This document shows positions 1 to 10,607 of a stretch of DNA of 64,000 nucleotides, piece by piece (the first letter of the stretch is position 1; the number at the start of each line of letters is the position of its first letter). This DNA comes from Gnetum montanum. Taxonomy: Eukaryota; Streptophyta; Gnetopsida; Gnetales; Gnetaceae. The stretch is from assembly GCA_015680685.1 (NCBI GenBank), contig MNCI01004556.1, positions 449,108 through 513,107 of the forward strand. Direction: 5' to 3'. Both the position numbers and the translations under genes were made by a program. Below the pieces are notes generated by a model. It was not told the origin of the DNA. It was given only the letters and a program-made list of their open reading frames with translations, and did no database searches.

Positions 1-247
1 TTAGAGTTTTTCTTTCTCCTTTATGCATAACCATAGAGACCTCAGTGAGGGAATCCTCAGTCACATCACCAGCCTCCAGGTCTAGGATTCGGGCCAAATG
101 TTCTGGCCAGTCTGGGGATACTTCCAATGTTTCTATGGTTGTATCATAAAGGGAAGCATTAGTTTCTATCAGTGTGTGGTCGAGCTATTTAATGGTTTCC
201 CCGTATGGGCCTATTAGGGCTAGGGGTGCGAGTAAAGCTACATCCAT
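1..247 (-). pseudogene. Unrecognised ORF fragment running off the left edge
   Basis: A minus-strand frame opens with ATG at 247 and stays open to the window edge except for one TAG at 185-187, about 82 codons. The readable peptide starts MDVALLAPLALIGPYGETIK and continues as an acidic stretch rich in Asp, Glu, Leu and Thr. I recognise no domain. It lies divergent to the spliced plus-strand ORF that begins at 836 and is in the same orientation as the gag-protease gene further right. It could be the start of another retrotransposon gene or a fragment of host origin. The single stop is compatible with CAG-to-TAG decay. Confidence 0.35.
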
Positions 248-835
248 TTTGTGAATCAACCTGCAAAACCACCAAGAACGAAAGTTGTCATATTGTTTTT
301 TTTTTCGATCTATTGAAATGATAGAAGGTTTTCTAGAGATGCATGTTAAAAGATTGCCAGTTTAAGGTCTTAGCGGACCGTTACAATATGCACAGTTTGT
401 GAAAAAGTAGTAAGCCCAATTTCCTAGATGTTAGCGTAAGACTTCTACGAACTATGATGAAAGGTGTAACGTGATGTGTTTAGCATGTCAAAGTAGCTTA
501 TTTGGATTTTTATGCAGACTGTAGTTAATGTGACCAAATTACAGGACGATAAGCTACGCATTAGTTTAGGGTCTTTGCGGACCGTAATCAATACGATATC
601 TACAAGATTAATGTTGCGATCTTCATGCTTTATGTCACACTGACATACCTACATTTCGGGAAATTTTCGCATTGATCGAACATAAAAATAGTTAGTTTCA
701 ACCATTACATTTATAAGTTGATGGTTCATCCTCAAAGCAACTGTAAAGATCATGAATTTGAATGAGGCTATAGCAGAAGGAGGGCGGAAGGAAGGTGTAA
801 GTAGATGATTTTGCAAATATCGTTCAGGTGTAACC
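248..835. promoter_or_regulatory. Divergent spacer with repeated GCGGACCGT block
   Basis: This non-coding stretch separates two divergent reading frames. A block reading roughly TTTAAGGTCTTAGCGGACCGT occurs near 357-378 and again, slightly changed, near 562-584. Several CpG-containing words related to AGCGTAA or TTACG are present. The spacing and divergence suggest a promoter or an internal untranslated region of the element. No TATA box or transcription start could be assigned with confidence. Confidence 0.3.
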
Positions 836-1061
836 ATGGCACCGAAGACTAAAGGAAAACATGCCAAATTGGTGAATATTGATGAAGTGCAGGAGAGTCT
901 ACAGCAAATTTCAAAGGCCCGGGTCAAAACTCGGGAGGTTACTTTCTTGCATGATTGTTATTTTCGTTGTCATGGTGTCGTAATTGCATTTTTTTCAAAG
1001 ATGTGTATTATGTAGGGCGTTAATACCTAGTTGCACAGGCTAAGCTATTGTAGTTTGTAAT

Positions 1062-1312
1062 ATTACCCTTATCGCCATTGTCAAAGACAGACCTTGCACT
1101 ATTGCAAGGGTTTGGGTGATCTTGGGCAATACTGTGCAAACACAATGCATGATTGGAGGGATCCAGGTATTGTACCCTTATGTAGTGTAAATTAGATTCC
1201 CTTGTCTTGCCCGTAATGGTTACATGTTACGCTGGGAAAATATGCGTTGTTACTTTTATCGCTGTTGTCAAGGACAAACCTTGCACCGTAGCAAGGGTTT
1301 GGGCAGTTTTGG
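1062..1312. repeat. Direct repeat pair of 64 bp, 187 bp apart
   Basis: The segments 1062-1125 and 1249-1312 match over about 64 bp. Both contain CTTATCGC/CTTTTATCGC, a CAAAGACAGACC/CAAGGACAAACC block and GCAAGGGTTTGGG. Inside each, CCTTGCAC and GCAAGGGT form a short imperfect palindrome. The pair lies in what should be the first intron or untranslated region of the plus-strand ORF. Confidence 0.6.
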
Positions 1313-1931
1313 TAATGCATTTCCAGCGTAACCTGCGATTTTCTGGGAGTCAAGGTAACAAAAAATCCAATGTTGCATAATGGATTTTTATGAGCCTCTT
1401 TATTATTATTTTTGATGTTGTTCTTACGTCTTTAGTATGTCTTAATTGGTTTTCCTAATGATAGTGTGTTTTGTTGTAAAGGATAAGGCTAAAGCCCATC
1501 CTGATCATCTTAGACATTGTGGGCATTCTATGTTGTTTACATGTCCCCACAGCCAATGTTCCTCCTCCTCATGCTCATGTAGGGGAGGAGGCGGTTTGGT
1601 TCCGAAGAGGCACATAGGAGTTTTTCCAATTTTTGTTTCGTAATTTCAGCATAATTATCTAGTTACATCTACCGGCCAAGAAAACCACCACCATTTTAGA
1701 GACACTACTGGTTGGATCAACATAGAGCATCTTAACGTTTCTGGTGAATGGCTCAATCGAAACTGTGCAGGTGCAAGACCATGAACAGAGCACTAAGGGT
1801 TTGAGGTATTTATCTTGGATTTGAGATATGCCCATATTTGATTGTTATCATGCCTACAACACTTTGTTCGTGGCTCATCATCTTATGACCTACTTCCAGA
1901 ATCCACCTGGCATTGTGTATTATGCAAGCAG

Positions 1932-2018
1932 GTAAGTGTTTCAACAGTGTTATGATATGCTAACCATTATTTTAATTTGTGTCAAGCATTAAAAAATTGT
2001 CCACATTTTGTTGTGTAG
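1932..2018 (+). other. Intron, 87 bp
   Basis: The donor is GCAAGCAG followed by GTAAGTG, and the acceptor is TTGTTGTGTAG followed by GTTCTTTATC. Joining 1931 to 2019 restores an AGG codon and continues the same protein frame on both sides (VYYASR into FFISEHGLQG). Confidence 0.6.
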
Positions 2019-3448
2019 GTTCTTTATCAGTGAGCATGGTCTCCAAGGTGATACAGATATGTTATCTATGGCCGAAGCAGCCATAAAGGAGTTCACTTCT
2101 ATTAGCAATGTACGTGCTAGTGTTCTAGGACAACTAGAATTTGAAATCCCACACTACCTTGTCTGCTATGTCAAATTCTTCACCAAGTATAAAAACTCCA
2201 GATGGCTGGATAAGGAGTGGACTTTGGATCGTCCTATCACCATTACGGACGTGCAAGAGAAAATCCCACCATTTCCTTTGCCATTTGGATGTGGTAAATT
2301 ACGCTATGGTGATCCATCGTAGCATCTTACGGAATGGAAATAATGTATAAAATTGTATTATTTTGCTATATTTTCTAAACCATTGGTTTATGTTCACAGC
2401 TAGGGAATCACGGGAGGTCACAGTGATAGCCTCCGGGCGTGAACGAGCAGTCTCTTCTTTCGTTATGGCGACATAAAAGAGGAACAACGTTGGCTCAGCC
2501 ATGGAGCGGCCCCAGCTACTCTAACCAATAACCTTCGGGAAGTTGGACTGATGGAGCTATTTTTAGCTATAACCCCCAATGTCACTGTAGCTGAAATGTT
2601 AACCCTAGTTGACTCCTTCAGCGAGGAGGCTGAGCATCTTTTCATATGTGTGCGTAATGTGTGTGCAAGTTTTGATATTGGCGCTCGCCTATTCGTCGAC
2701 TTTTTTGGCATTCCCTCTGATGGCCCTCTGGTAGAAGAAAATTCAAAGAGGAGTTCTAAACACCAAAAGAAGATAGAGGAGTGGCTAGGGGTTAAAAAGG
2801 AACTAAAAGGTATCCTTGCTAATAAAATCTAGCTGGAGGTGGCTCATACCATTTATCCTCTCTTCTAAGCCCACGTCTTTCCCAAGTTGCTTTCCCAGGG
2901 AAGAATCGTTACCATAGAGCAGGCTTAGGTCATGTAGGAGGTTATGGAGGAGGGAGCATGATATAATTGGGCCAGTTACCTCACTGAAGTCCTACAAGTT
3001 GAAATGGTCAAGCTTCGCAAGAAGCTTGAGTCTTGTTTCAATGTCCACTTCACCTTTTTTATAGCTCACTTTCAGCATTTTACTGAATTCCTGTTGGTTC
3101 GTAGGGATGGAGTCTAGGTGTAGTAATATTGTAACTAGATTTCCAAACCATGGATTTCATAGGTTTTCTACATCACTCGGTCGCAAGATCCCCTTGGAGG
3201 TATCGGGGATTCGCTTTCACTTACAACTAAGCATCTGGTAATGCCTCCTATGCGAGGCCAAGATAGAGTGGATGGGGTGCTTCCTTCTTATACCGGTAGT
3301 GTGTGGAGAGGGAAACGCCTAGCAGAAGAAATAGTGAGTTCATCAATCTAGCTAAAAAAGCATCATCCAGCCATGGAATCTCCTAGCCCGACTAATGTAG
3401 AGGAAAAGAGGCTACGAATTAAGTCTCACAGGAACGATCCTCCAGCTG

Positions 3449-3569
3449 GTAAGTAGAGAGTGGCGTAATTAGTTTATATATGTACTATGCTACGTATAGA
3501 CGTCGTTGCGTCGTGTAGCGCTTGGAAAAATTAAATAAGGTTTTGTTTTGGTTAACTGTTATTTGGCAG
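3449..3569 (+). other. Intron, 121 bp
   Basis: The donor is CAGCTG followed by GTAAGTAG, and the acceptor is TTATTTGGCAG. Joining 3448 to 3570 makes a GAA codon and links a basic exon (KRLRIKSHRNDPPA) to an acidic one (EKGKDVEELTPEIG) in frame. Confidence 0.6.
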
Positions 3570-4055
3570 AAAAAGGGAAAGATGTAGAGGAGTTGACCCC
3601 TGAAATAGGGGTCATAGTTTTATGACGTGGAGAAGGGGCCCCAGTTTTAGAAAAGAAGGTTCTTGTTAGTAACATTGGCAACACACAGGTTCCTATGCCT
3701 GAAGAAGAGACGGAAGTAGAGGACACCGAGGTCCATTTGGATGAGATAGAAAAAGAGAAGTAGTTAGTCACTAGTGAGTTTAACCTTTCCTCAGAGGGCA
3801 AACCTCATGCTACTACCCTTAAGGGTTTTGTTGAATTGAGTTTTACGTTATCATAATCATCTCAGTTGCCCTTTACATCTACCGTACTATGTCTAAGTCA
3901 TTTCATTCGCTTAGCAGGCACTTCTAATAATAGTGGCGTGCCTTCGTCAGTGGCACCAACTCAGCATTGGGCTGAGATTCCTAATAAATTCACCTTTATG
4001 GAAGGCATCAAGAACGATATGATCAGCCGCCTAGAGCGAATCGATCCTGAGATTG

Positions 4056-4141
4056 GTATGTGACTATTATAACATAGGGATTGTTGGCATTGTGACATTG
4101 CATTATTTTGGTGTGCCTAACTGTTACTTTTTATGTTATAG
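4056..4141 (+). other. Intron, 86 bp
   Basis: The donor is GAGATTG followed by GTATGTGAC, and the acceptor is TTTTATGTTATAG. Joining 4055 to 4142 makes a GGA codon and connects RLERIDPEIG to SCLRWDPKEP without a frame change. Confidence 0.65.
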
Positions 4142-4962
4142 GATCTTGCCTTAGATGGGATCCCAAAGAGCCCATTGACTTAGACACTACTCCTGAACCT
4201 TTACCAGAGGTGACCAAAGTGCCACGTAGCCTTTACGATGAAGTGCATAAATGTGCGTTACGCTTGGCTCACTCTTTATGGGAATGTCAAGACATCAATG
4301 AAGATCTTTTGAAGAGGTTGTAGAAATTAGAAAAAGAGAAGACGTCCCTAACTGGTAGGGTTAAGGACCTAGAGTCTCAAAATGAATTTTTGCAAGCTCG
4401 CGAGGCTAATGATGAGAATTTGTGGACCACAGTGATTGACTACACCCATTATTGGACAGTCATCAGAAACAGTGTCCAAGCCAGTTGTGAGCTTATTGAA
4501 CAATGGATGCAAATGGATCTCCTAGCCCAGAAGAACCAAGATTGGAAGGATTTCAGCGCGAGGTTCCAAGCATGGCAGCAGGCAAAAAAGGACCACAAGC
4601 ATGTGTATAAGTGAGAAAGTGCCACCTACTGCCAACATTATAGGGATTCTGCTATTGAAGCGTGGTCCCTATGGCTATTCCTTGATGTCATCGGTGCTTC
4701 TGGTATGTATGAAAAGTTTTAGGAGCAAGTGACAGTAAGCACCTCCCCAGAGAGAGAAATAACCCTCCCTGGCGAGGAAACCACTGTCCCTTCCTTCTTC
4801 CCTAAACCAAACTAATGGACTCCTATGGAAAAGGGGAAGGTTAAGGCTAGAATTGATCTAGGAGATGGAGTTTGGTCTGAGCTTACCGAGGACAAGATCA
4901 TGCAACACCTATGGGTTGTCCTAGAATAGATTCCTTTCATGGCTGACACTGGACCATCATAG

Positions 4963-5041
4963 GTAAGTTGTAGGAATATTATATTCTTGTTATGCGTAGT
5001 TTTGGTGGTGAAGCTAACATGCGTTTCATGTCAAATGATAG
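4963..5041 (+). other. Intron, 79 bp
   Basis: The donor is CATCATAG followed by GTAAGTTG, and the acceptor is GTCAAATGATAG. The join is in phase 0 and leads into the acidic last exon (HEEDPYEEEHNGDNGTHEE). Both flanking stop codons (TAG before, TGA after) would be CAG and CGA before C-to-T change. Confidence 0.55.
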
Positions 5042-5410
5042 GATTGACACGAAGAGGATCCTTATGAAGAGGAGCATAATGGAGACAATGGTACTCACGA
5101 AGAGAATCTCCATGGGGAGTAGCCTCATAAAGACGATGAACCTCGTAGTAAGAGTCCCCATTAGGAAGAGCCTCACAGAGAGAATTGCCTCTACGAAGAG
5201 ATACAACTTAACGAAGGTCCTTATGAGGATGATCTTCATGAGGCAGAGATGGAGTTGAATGACATAGGTGGAAGTGGTAATAAAGGTGATGTGTGATGTG
5301 GCTATGGCCAACACTATGTTGTAATGGAATGGAGTAAAGGACGATGTTCTTTGATCTATAATCATTTTTAGTTTTCATGAAGTGAAGCATATTGTTAAAA
5401 GGATTACACA

Positions 5411-5720
5411 TTTTTAGGCCACTGCAGACCATTAATAGTTTAAAGCCATTTCGGGTCGGGCCATCGTAAGTGTAAAAGGATAAAGAAAATTGCCAATTTT
5501 AATTTGTAGCAGGCCACAACTAGTTTAAGGCCATTTCAGGCCATGCCATCATAAGTGTAAAAGGGTAAACTACATTTTCCAGTTTTAGGCTGTAGTGGGC
5601 CACAACTAGTTTAAGGCCATTTCGGGTCTGGCCATCGTGAGCGTAAAGGGATAAATAAAATTACATTTGCCAATTTTAGGCCATAGTGGGCCACAACTAG
5701 TTTAAGGCCATTTCAGGCTG
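5411..5720. repeat. Tandem array, 85-91 bp units
   Basis: AGTTTAAGGCCATTTCGGG-type starts occur at 5437, 5522, 5608 and 5699, so the unit is 85, 86 and 91 bp. Each unit continues with GGCCATCGTAAGTGTAAAAGG and ends with TAGTGGGCCACAACT. There are three full copies plus partial copies at both ends. The array lies exactly between the end of the plus-strand spliced ORF and the end of the minus-strand gag-protease frame. Confidence 0.85.
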
Positions 5721-5837
5721 TAATGCATATGAAAGAAGCATAATAAGGAAAATGTGAAAAGAAAAAGCGTACATTGTGTAACAGTAAACAACGTGGACTA
5801 ATGTGACATGTCACGCTAATGTGTCAATTCACTAGCT

Positions 5838-8800
5838 CTACAGCTGCTTCTTAATTATTTTTAGTTTTGGCGATGCATATGGACAAGGAGATTTATTACT
5901 CTGTTCATCTACACCACCATCTTCCTCTTGAAAAGGTAGTTCAGCCCAGATCAAGCTATCATCAGCCACTATTTTGGCCTGTTCAAATATTGGGATAGGA
6001 GACTGATCTTCAGGGATTTCAATTTTCGAACCTTGTTCTATTTCTATGTTATTAACAGCTTGAGGGATCATCTTATCACCATGGATGATCACTTCCCCTC
6101 CTGCGTAGGGAAAATGGATTTCCTGGTGGATGGGTGATGAGACTACCCTTAGTTGAGCCAACCAGGACCTCCCCAAGATTAAGTTGAAACCAGGCATCTC
6201 CTCGACAATGATAAACACTACATCTATGGGGAATTGGTCTCCCACTATGAAGTTGATGTGTACTGATCCTTTGACCTACACTCATGCCCCATTGAATGAC
6301 TTTAAACATGACGTTGTTGTGGGACTGATCTAGTCGATCAAACCTAGTTTATCCACTATGGGGTATGGAATGACATTGGTAGCTACTCCGTCATCTACGT
6401 GTACTCTCCGGATTTAGTATTGGCCAACCTAGATAGTGATGAACATAGGCGCTATTATCACTTGACCCTTTTTTGGGTCGTCCTTAATGGATTCGTCATG
6501 AAAAGTTAGTAGGGAAGGCCAAGGTTGTTCAGCGGCAAGGGGAAGCATGCTGGAGTGGATTGCTTCTTCATCCGCTGGTAGGATCTCATCCACAAATATG
6601 GACATTAACATGTGAACCATGGCCTCACGATGCTTTTGTGATGTCATCAGCAAGTCATAGAGGCTCAACATTGTATTTTTTTGTTTCACAACCTACTTAA
6701 CTTGCGTAAAAGTGGCAAGGAGATCATGTCCCTGGTCTGGTTGTTTATCATCCTTCTCTTCTTCCATTCATCCTAGGAGACAAATCTCTCAGGGAGAAAT
6801 GGTTTTTGGTTTAGGGTTATGTTTTCTTGGGTTGGGAGAAGATGGTTGTGCTTGTGTAGCATTGTCTTTTTTAGAGGGTGGGACCAAGGGTGTTGAGTCG
6901 AGAGGCATAGGCTTGGGAAACCCCAGCGTAATTCGGTCCTTGGCTGTATTATTTGTCATACACCCTTCTCCTTTCCACTTAGGTTGTGATTGAGGCATCG
7001 ACTTAGAGATTTGTCCCTGCTTAGCAGGGGTAATTGATAGCTTTGACACCCTGATGACAAAGGGTTCCCTAGGTATGGGTGCAGGCTGAGCGAAGGCTTT
7101 ATCGATAGTGGTTTGCAGAACGAAGGTAGGAGATGGGACACGGAGAATGAAGGGTTGTTGCTTAGCTGCACTTGTTGATGTTGACAAGCTTGTCATTTGA
7201 GATAGGCGAGGAGGTACATGCAACACAAAGGGTTATTTTGTCTATGCTTGGTCATTGCCCTCCTTACCCACCACGTTGATAGTGTACCCTGCATTATTTG
7301 TGTTTAACGAGTCTTGGTACACATGCATGTATTGATTTTCCAGACAGATAGGACTACTACTATCTAAGATCAGTTTACCTTGATCGATCATGCATTGAAT
7401 GTCATCTTTCAATGCCCAGCAGTAATCCATGTCATGACAACACAACTGGTGATAGTCACAGAAATTGTCCAACCTAAAGTTTTTGGGGACTGGTAGTTTG
7501 TTTGGTAGGGCCAAGGAGGGATTCTTAAGCAGCTTGCAATGCCATATGTGGCATTTTAGACCTTCCTTGGACACCTTATTATGTTGACTATGGCCAGTTC
7601 TTAGTAATTGCTTTAGAAGTTATGAAGGCTTTACAAGTAGAGCCATGTATTTTGAGTAGTCTTTACACTCAAAATTAGGCTTCGATTGTGGAAATGCCTC
7701 AGGGGTGCATGGAGTTTCCTGGTTGGTGCTATTTGAGCTAGTTGTGGGCTCAGCAAATGCCGTAGGTATTTTCTTGTTGTTATTTTTCTTCTTGGCCCCT
7801 TCGGCTACTACTTCCATAGTCATTGTCGTAGCTTTACCTTTATCTTTACCCTTATTGTGGGCATTTTTATAGACCACATACGCTGGGTCTTTGCTAGCCT
7901 CTTCCGTGTCTTAAATGCTCTTAGTCTGAGTGAAGGCTTGGTTGAGGGAGCATGGAACAAGGTAATACAGTTTGGACTTAATGAAGTCATTGACTGCCCC
8001 CTTGAAGATAGCTAATAGATGAGCTTCCACAATGGGTTCACGGATTTTGTTCAAGGTTATGCTCCACCACTATATAACCTTTTGGAATAGCTTGAGCAGA
8101 TCTTGTATGACTCCCATGAGCTGATCCAACGTGACCTCTGGTTTCAAGTTGTATTTGAAATGAGTTACGAACTGAGTTAATAGCTCTTCCAAGGTTGAGA
8201 TGGAAGAGTGTGGGAGTGCTCGATACCAGTCTAAAGCTTTACCCGTTAGGGACATAGCAAAAACACAGATGATGGTGTGTGGCCATTGCTACAACAACAA
8301 TGACTCTGACCTAAAGGTGACTAGATAGGCGTTGGGATCGCCTTCCCCATTGTATTTTGTAAAGTGGGGGAGTGGCATCCCAAGAGGCAACGACAAAATG
8401 GGCATTGTTGGGCTAATAGGATCATCATGGTAAAAATCCATGACCTATATTATGTCGGAATCAACATCCTTGAGGTGTTTAAATTTCTCAATAAGGGTCT
8501 AAATAAGCTGGAAAGCTTGATCTAGACCTATAGACAAAGAGGTTATTTGTGGAATTGCAGGATGAGCCATGCTAGGTGGTGGGATAGGGGTGGCAGCTTG
8601 GCCTATGTGCAATGTTATTGGGATTGTCCCTGTAGTCTATGCTGCTTGTGACATCCACCACCTGGTAGGTGGTGTAGATGGGATGACTGCCACCAACTAT
8701 GCCATGGGATACATTGTTTACATAGCTGGGGACACGGACAATGGCCCTGTAGCGGGGTTTAGCGCCTGCAGGAGTTGGTGCTAATGATGAGTGAGATGAG

Positions 8801-9593
8801 ACATCTGCATAGGTTGTGCTACAAGGGATGATGTGTTTGGAGCCCACCACGCTGTAGTGGTGGGTCCTATCGTATGAGCTGGGATGAATGCAGGAGCTAC
8901 GTGTAATTGCAAAATAAGCACTATGTTCACATACGGTGATGTAGGCGTAGGTATACGATGAGATGGATTGGCCAATTGTAACTGCGAAGGGATGGTCTAT
9001 AAAGGAATACCACCCAGGAGGGTAGCCAGAGAGAATAAATGTCGTTGGGAATTATGTGTCACACGATTGATGGTAGTTAATGATAATGGTGTAGTGATCA
9101 TAAACAGTGGATTTACATGAGATGCTATGGAGGGAGGAGCCACGAGAAAGTTAGCATGACTACCTTCCTCGAAGTGGGCATCTAAATCTTCCTACCCATG
9201 GTGGGATGCTTCATTGTGGAACATCTTGTCTCGTTGTTTCACTGATGCCCTGGCCATTAATAGTTGATCCAACATCCATTGTTGTTGATCTATTAAATGT
9301 ATGGAAGCGTTAGGTGAAGGAACAAATTCCTTCCCGTTACAGTAGTTGAACTCATATTCACGTTTCTCTTCGAGTTCTTGTGGATACATGGGAAAATTTG
9401 CCATAAGTTTAGCACAAAGGAAATTGTAATGTTCCCCGCACTGAGCATGTCCCTCAGGCTCTTTATTTTGGAGCCTGAGGGATCAGCGCAATTGCACTGG
9501 ACTAGTTGGCAACTCGACCATAAGAAGCGTAACTTGTAACATCCAAGGATTCTCGAGGTTAGTAGTGTCAATAGCGATGGTTGATGCATCCAT
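5838..9593 (-). pseudogene. gag-pro: Ty3/gypsy gag-protease polyprotein, decayed (element G)
   Basis: The frame starts at ATG 9593 (MDASTIAIDTTNLENPWML) and can be followed with scattered stops to TAG 5838-5840. Gag carries the plant capsid signature around 8255-8070 (LTGKALDWYRALPHSSI then EELLTQFVTHF). A CCHC-like knuckle lies at 7460-7419, of the form C-x2-H-x4-H-x4-C (FCDYHQLCCHDMDYC). Protease follows near 6500-6100: a beta-strand-like PSLLTFHDESI segment, then the active site read as VDDGVATNV (about 6398-6387), then FNLILGRSWLAQL. The Asp-Asp-Gly differs from the usual Asp-Ser/Thr-Gly or Asp-Asn-Gly. Reverse transcriptase, RNase H and integrase are absent; after 5838 the sequence gives way to tandem repeats and an antisense ORF. 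The protein would form retroelement particles and process them in the cytoplasm. The layout suggests a non-autonomous Tat-like element. Confidence 0.8.
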
Positions 9594-9876
9594 TTTCTAC
9601 ATAGCTTGAGAGTAATGATGACAAGGATAAAGATTGCAAGGGCAAAGGTAAGCTAAGGCAAAAATAAATGGGCTTTCTACCTTGCAGGATTCCAGAGGAA
9701 TCGTTGAAGCGACCAATTTGCACCACACAATCTCGTAAACAACCACAGAGGTATTACATTTACATCGATCAAAAATGGGTACAAACAGCTTACAAGGATA
9801 CCTGTGAAATGCGGATCAGAGGATTTGGCCCTCCTTTTAGCGCTAGAAAACTGTAATGACAAAAAATAGCTCTTGC
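9594..9876 (-). other. Leader between LTR and gag of element G
   Basis: This untranslated stretch lies upstream of the gag ATG on the minus strand. I searched it for a primer binding site and found none that fits a common plant tRNA convincingly, so the exact LTR end is uncertain. Confidence 0.4.
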
Positions 9877-10505
9877 TGGAAACATCGAGCAAATTTTGGT
9901 GTACACAGTTCCAACCCCAGATCTGTGCGAGGGCTGTGCTGGAGAAAACAAATCCGAGGTGCCCTAAATGGTCTTGTGGATCAGAAAGGGACTTACTTAA
10001 TCAGTATATTTTGTAATGATTGGATCACAAAATGATGATTTCAATGTGAAGGTACAATATCAATTGATAGGAAAACGAGATCTGCTCTAAGATCGGGTCT
10101 TGAAGATAGTGATAATGATGTAAATGATGCAAAATGATTGTAAAATCAATGTAAGTAAAATGCAAAAAATTGAATTTCGTGAATGTACGATCCCGAAACC
10201 TGGGATTAAACTTATAGATAAATATATTGAATACAATGGTTGTAAGCGGCCTTCAGTTTAGACAAAGTACATGTCAAGAGTAAGAAGCTATTCAGAGATA
10301 AAACAAGCAAAGGCCAATCTACCTTGTTCTAGCCAATCTGGGCACAAGGGAGTCAAGATTAAAGTAAAATGTCTACTAACTTGAAGTCTCTGGTCAAAAG
10401 CTTCTCTCTGTCACCGTCGATGCTCTTCTCGTCATCTCACCAATTCTTTTTTTTTTTGCCAATACTGTCAAAAATTTCCAACCCTTTGATCTTTGTTAGC
10501 TAGGG

Positions 10506-10513
10506 TATTTATA
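10506..10513 (-). promoter_or_regulatory. TATA box of G LTR
   Basis: On the minus strand this reads TATAAATA in the context AATATTATAAATACCC, upstream of gag on the same strand. It divides the LTR into roughly 600 bp of U3 and 630 bp of R-U5. Confidence 0.55.
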
Positions 10514-10607
10514 ATATTATGATTAAGAGAACAACACGGTTTAGATGACGCGTGTCCTGGGCACACAAAATATTGTTGACCTGATGTGCCGTAGCTGAAG
10601 CTTGTGG

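Larger units (their letters stand above)
836..5296 (+). pseudogene. Spliced multi-exon ORF convergent to gag-protease (decayed)
   Basis: The frame starts at ATG 836 in a good context (accATGG), giving MAPKTKGKHAKLVNIDEV. It can be followed through exons to a TGA at 5294-5296. Four introns have GT-AG borders and rejoin the frame in phase: 1932-2018, 3449-3569, 4056-4141 and 4963-5041. Exon limits before 1932 are uncertain; an acceptor at 1648-1649 is likely, and frame changes occur around 1800 and 2455. Around 2490-2800 is a conserved-looking block (RWLSHGAAPATL, then FDIGARLFVDFFGIPSDGPL) that weakly recalls the putative plant transposon protein domain found beside plant Ty3 elements. Residues encoded at 4310-4400 form a probable coiled coil, and the last exon is strongly acidic with His-Glu repeats. 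In-frame stops are mostly TAG or TGA where Gln, Arg or Trp is plausible. The position, downstream of protease and antisense to it, is where Tat-type elements may carry additional ORFs. A captured host gene is the alternative. Confidence 0.55.

Noticed and set aside
4979-5365. Minus-strand 128-codon frame opposite the acidic exon
   Set aside because: Shadow of the acidic last exon of the plus-strand ORF, which has the better codon pattern and splice borders.
5411-5720. CRISPR-like array
   Set aside because: Units are contiguous repeats without unique spacers, in a plant nuclear context.
9668-9700. Possible tRNA primer site near the gag leader of element G
   Set aside because: The TGGTCGCTTCAACGATT-like sequence does not fit a known plant tRNA 3' end well and lies about 180 bp from the proposed LTR end.
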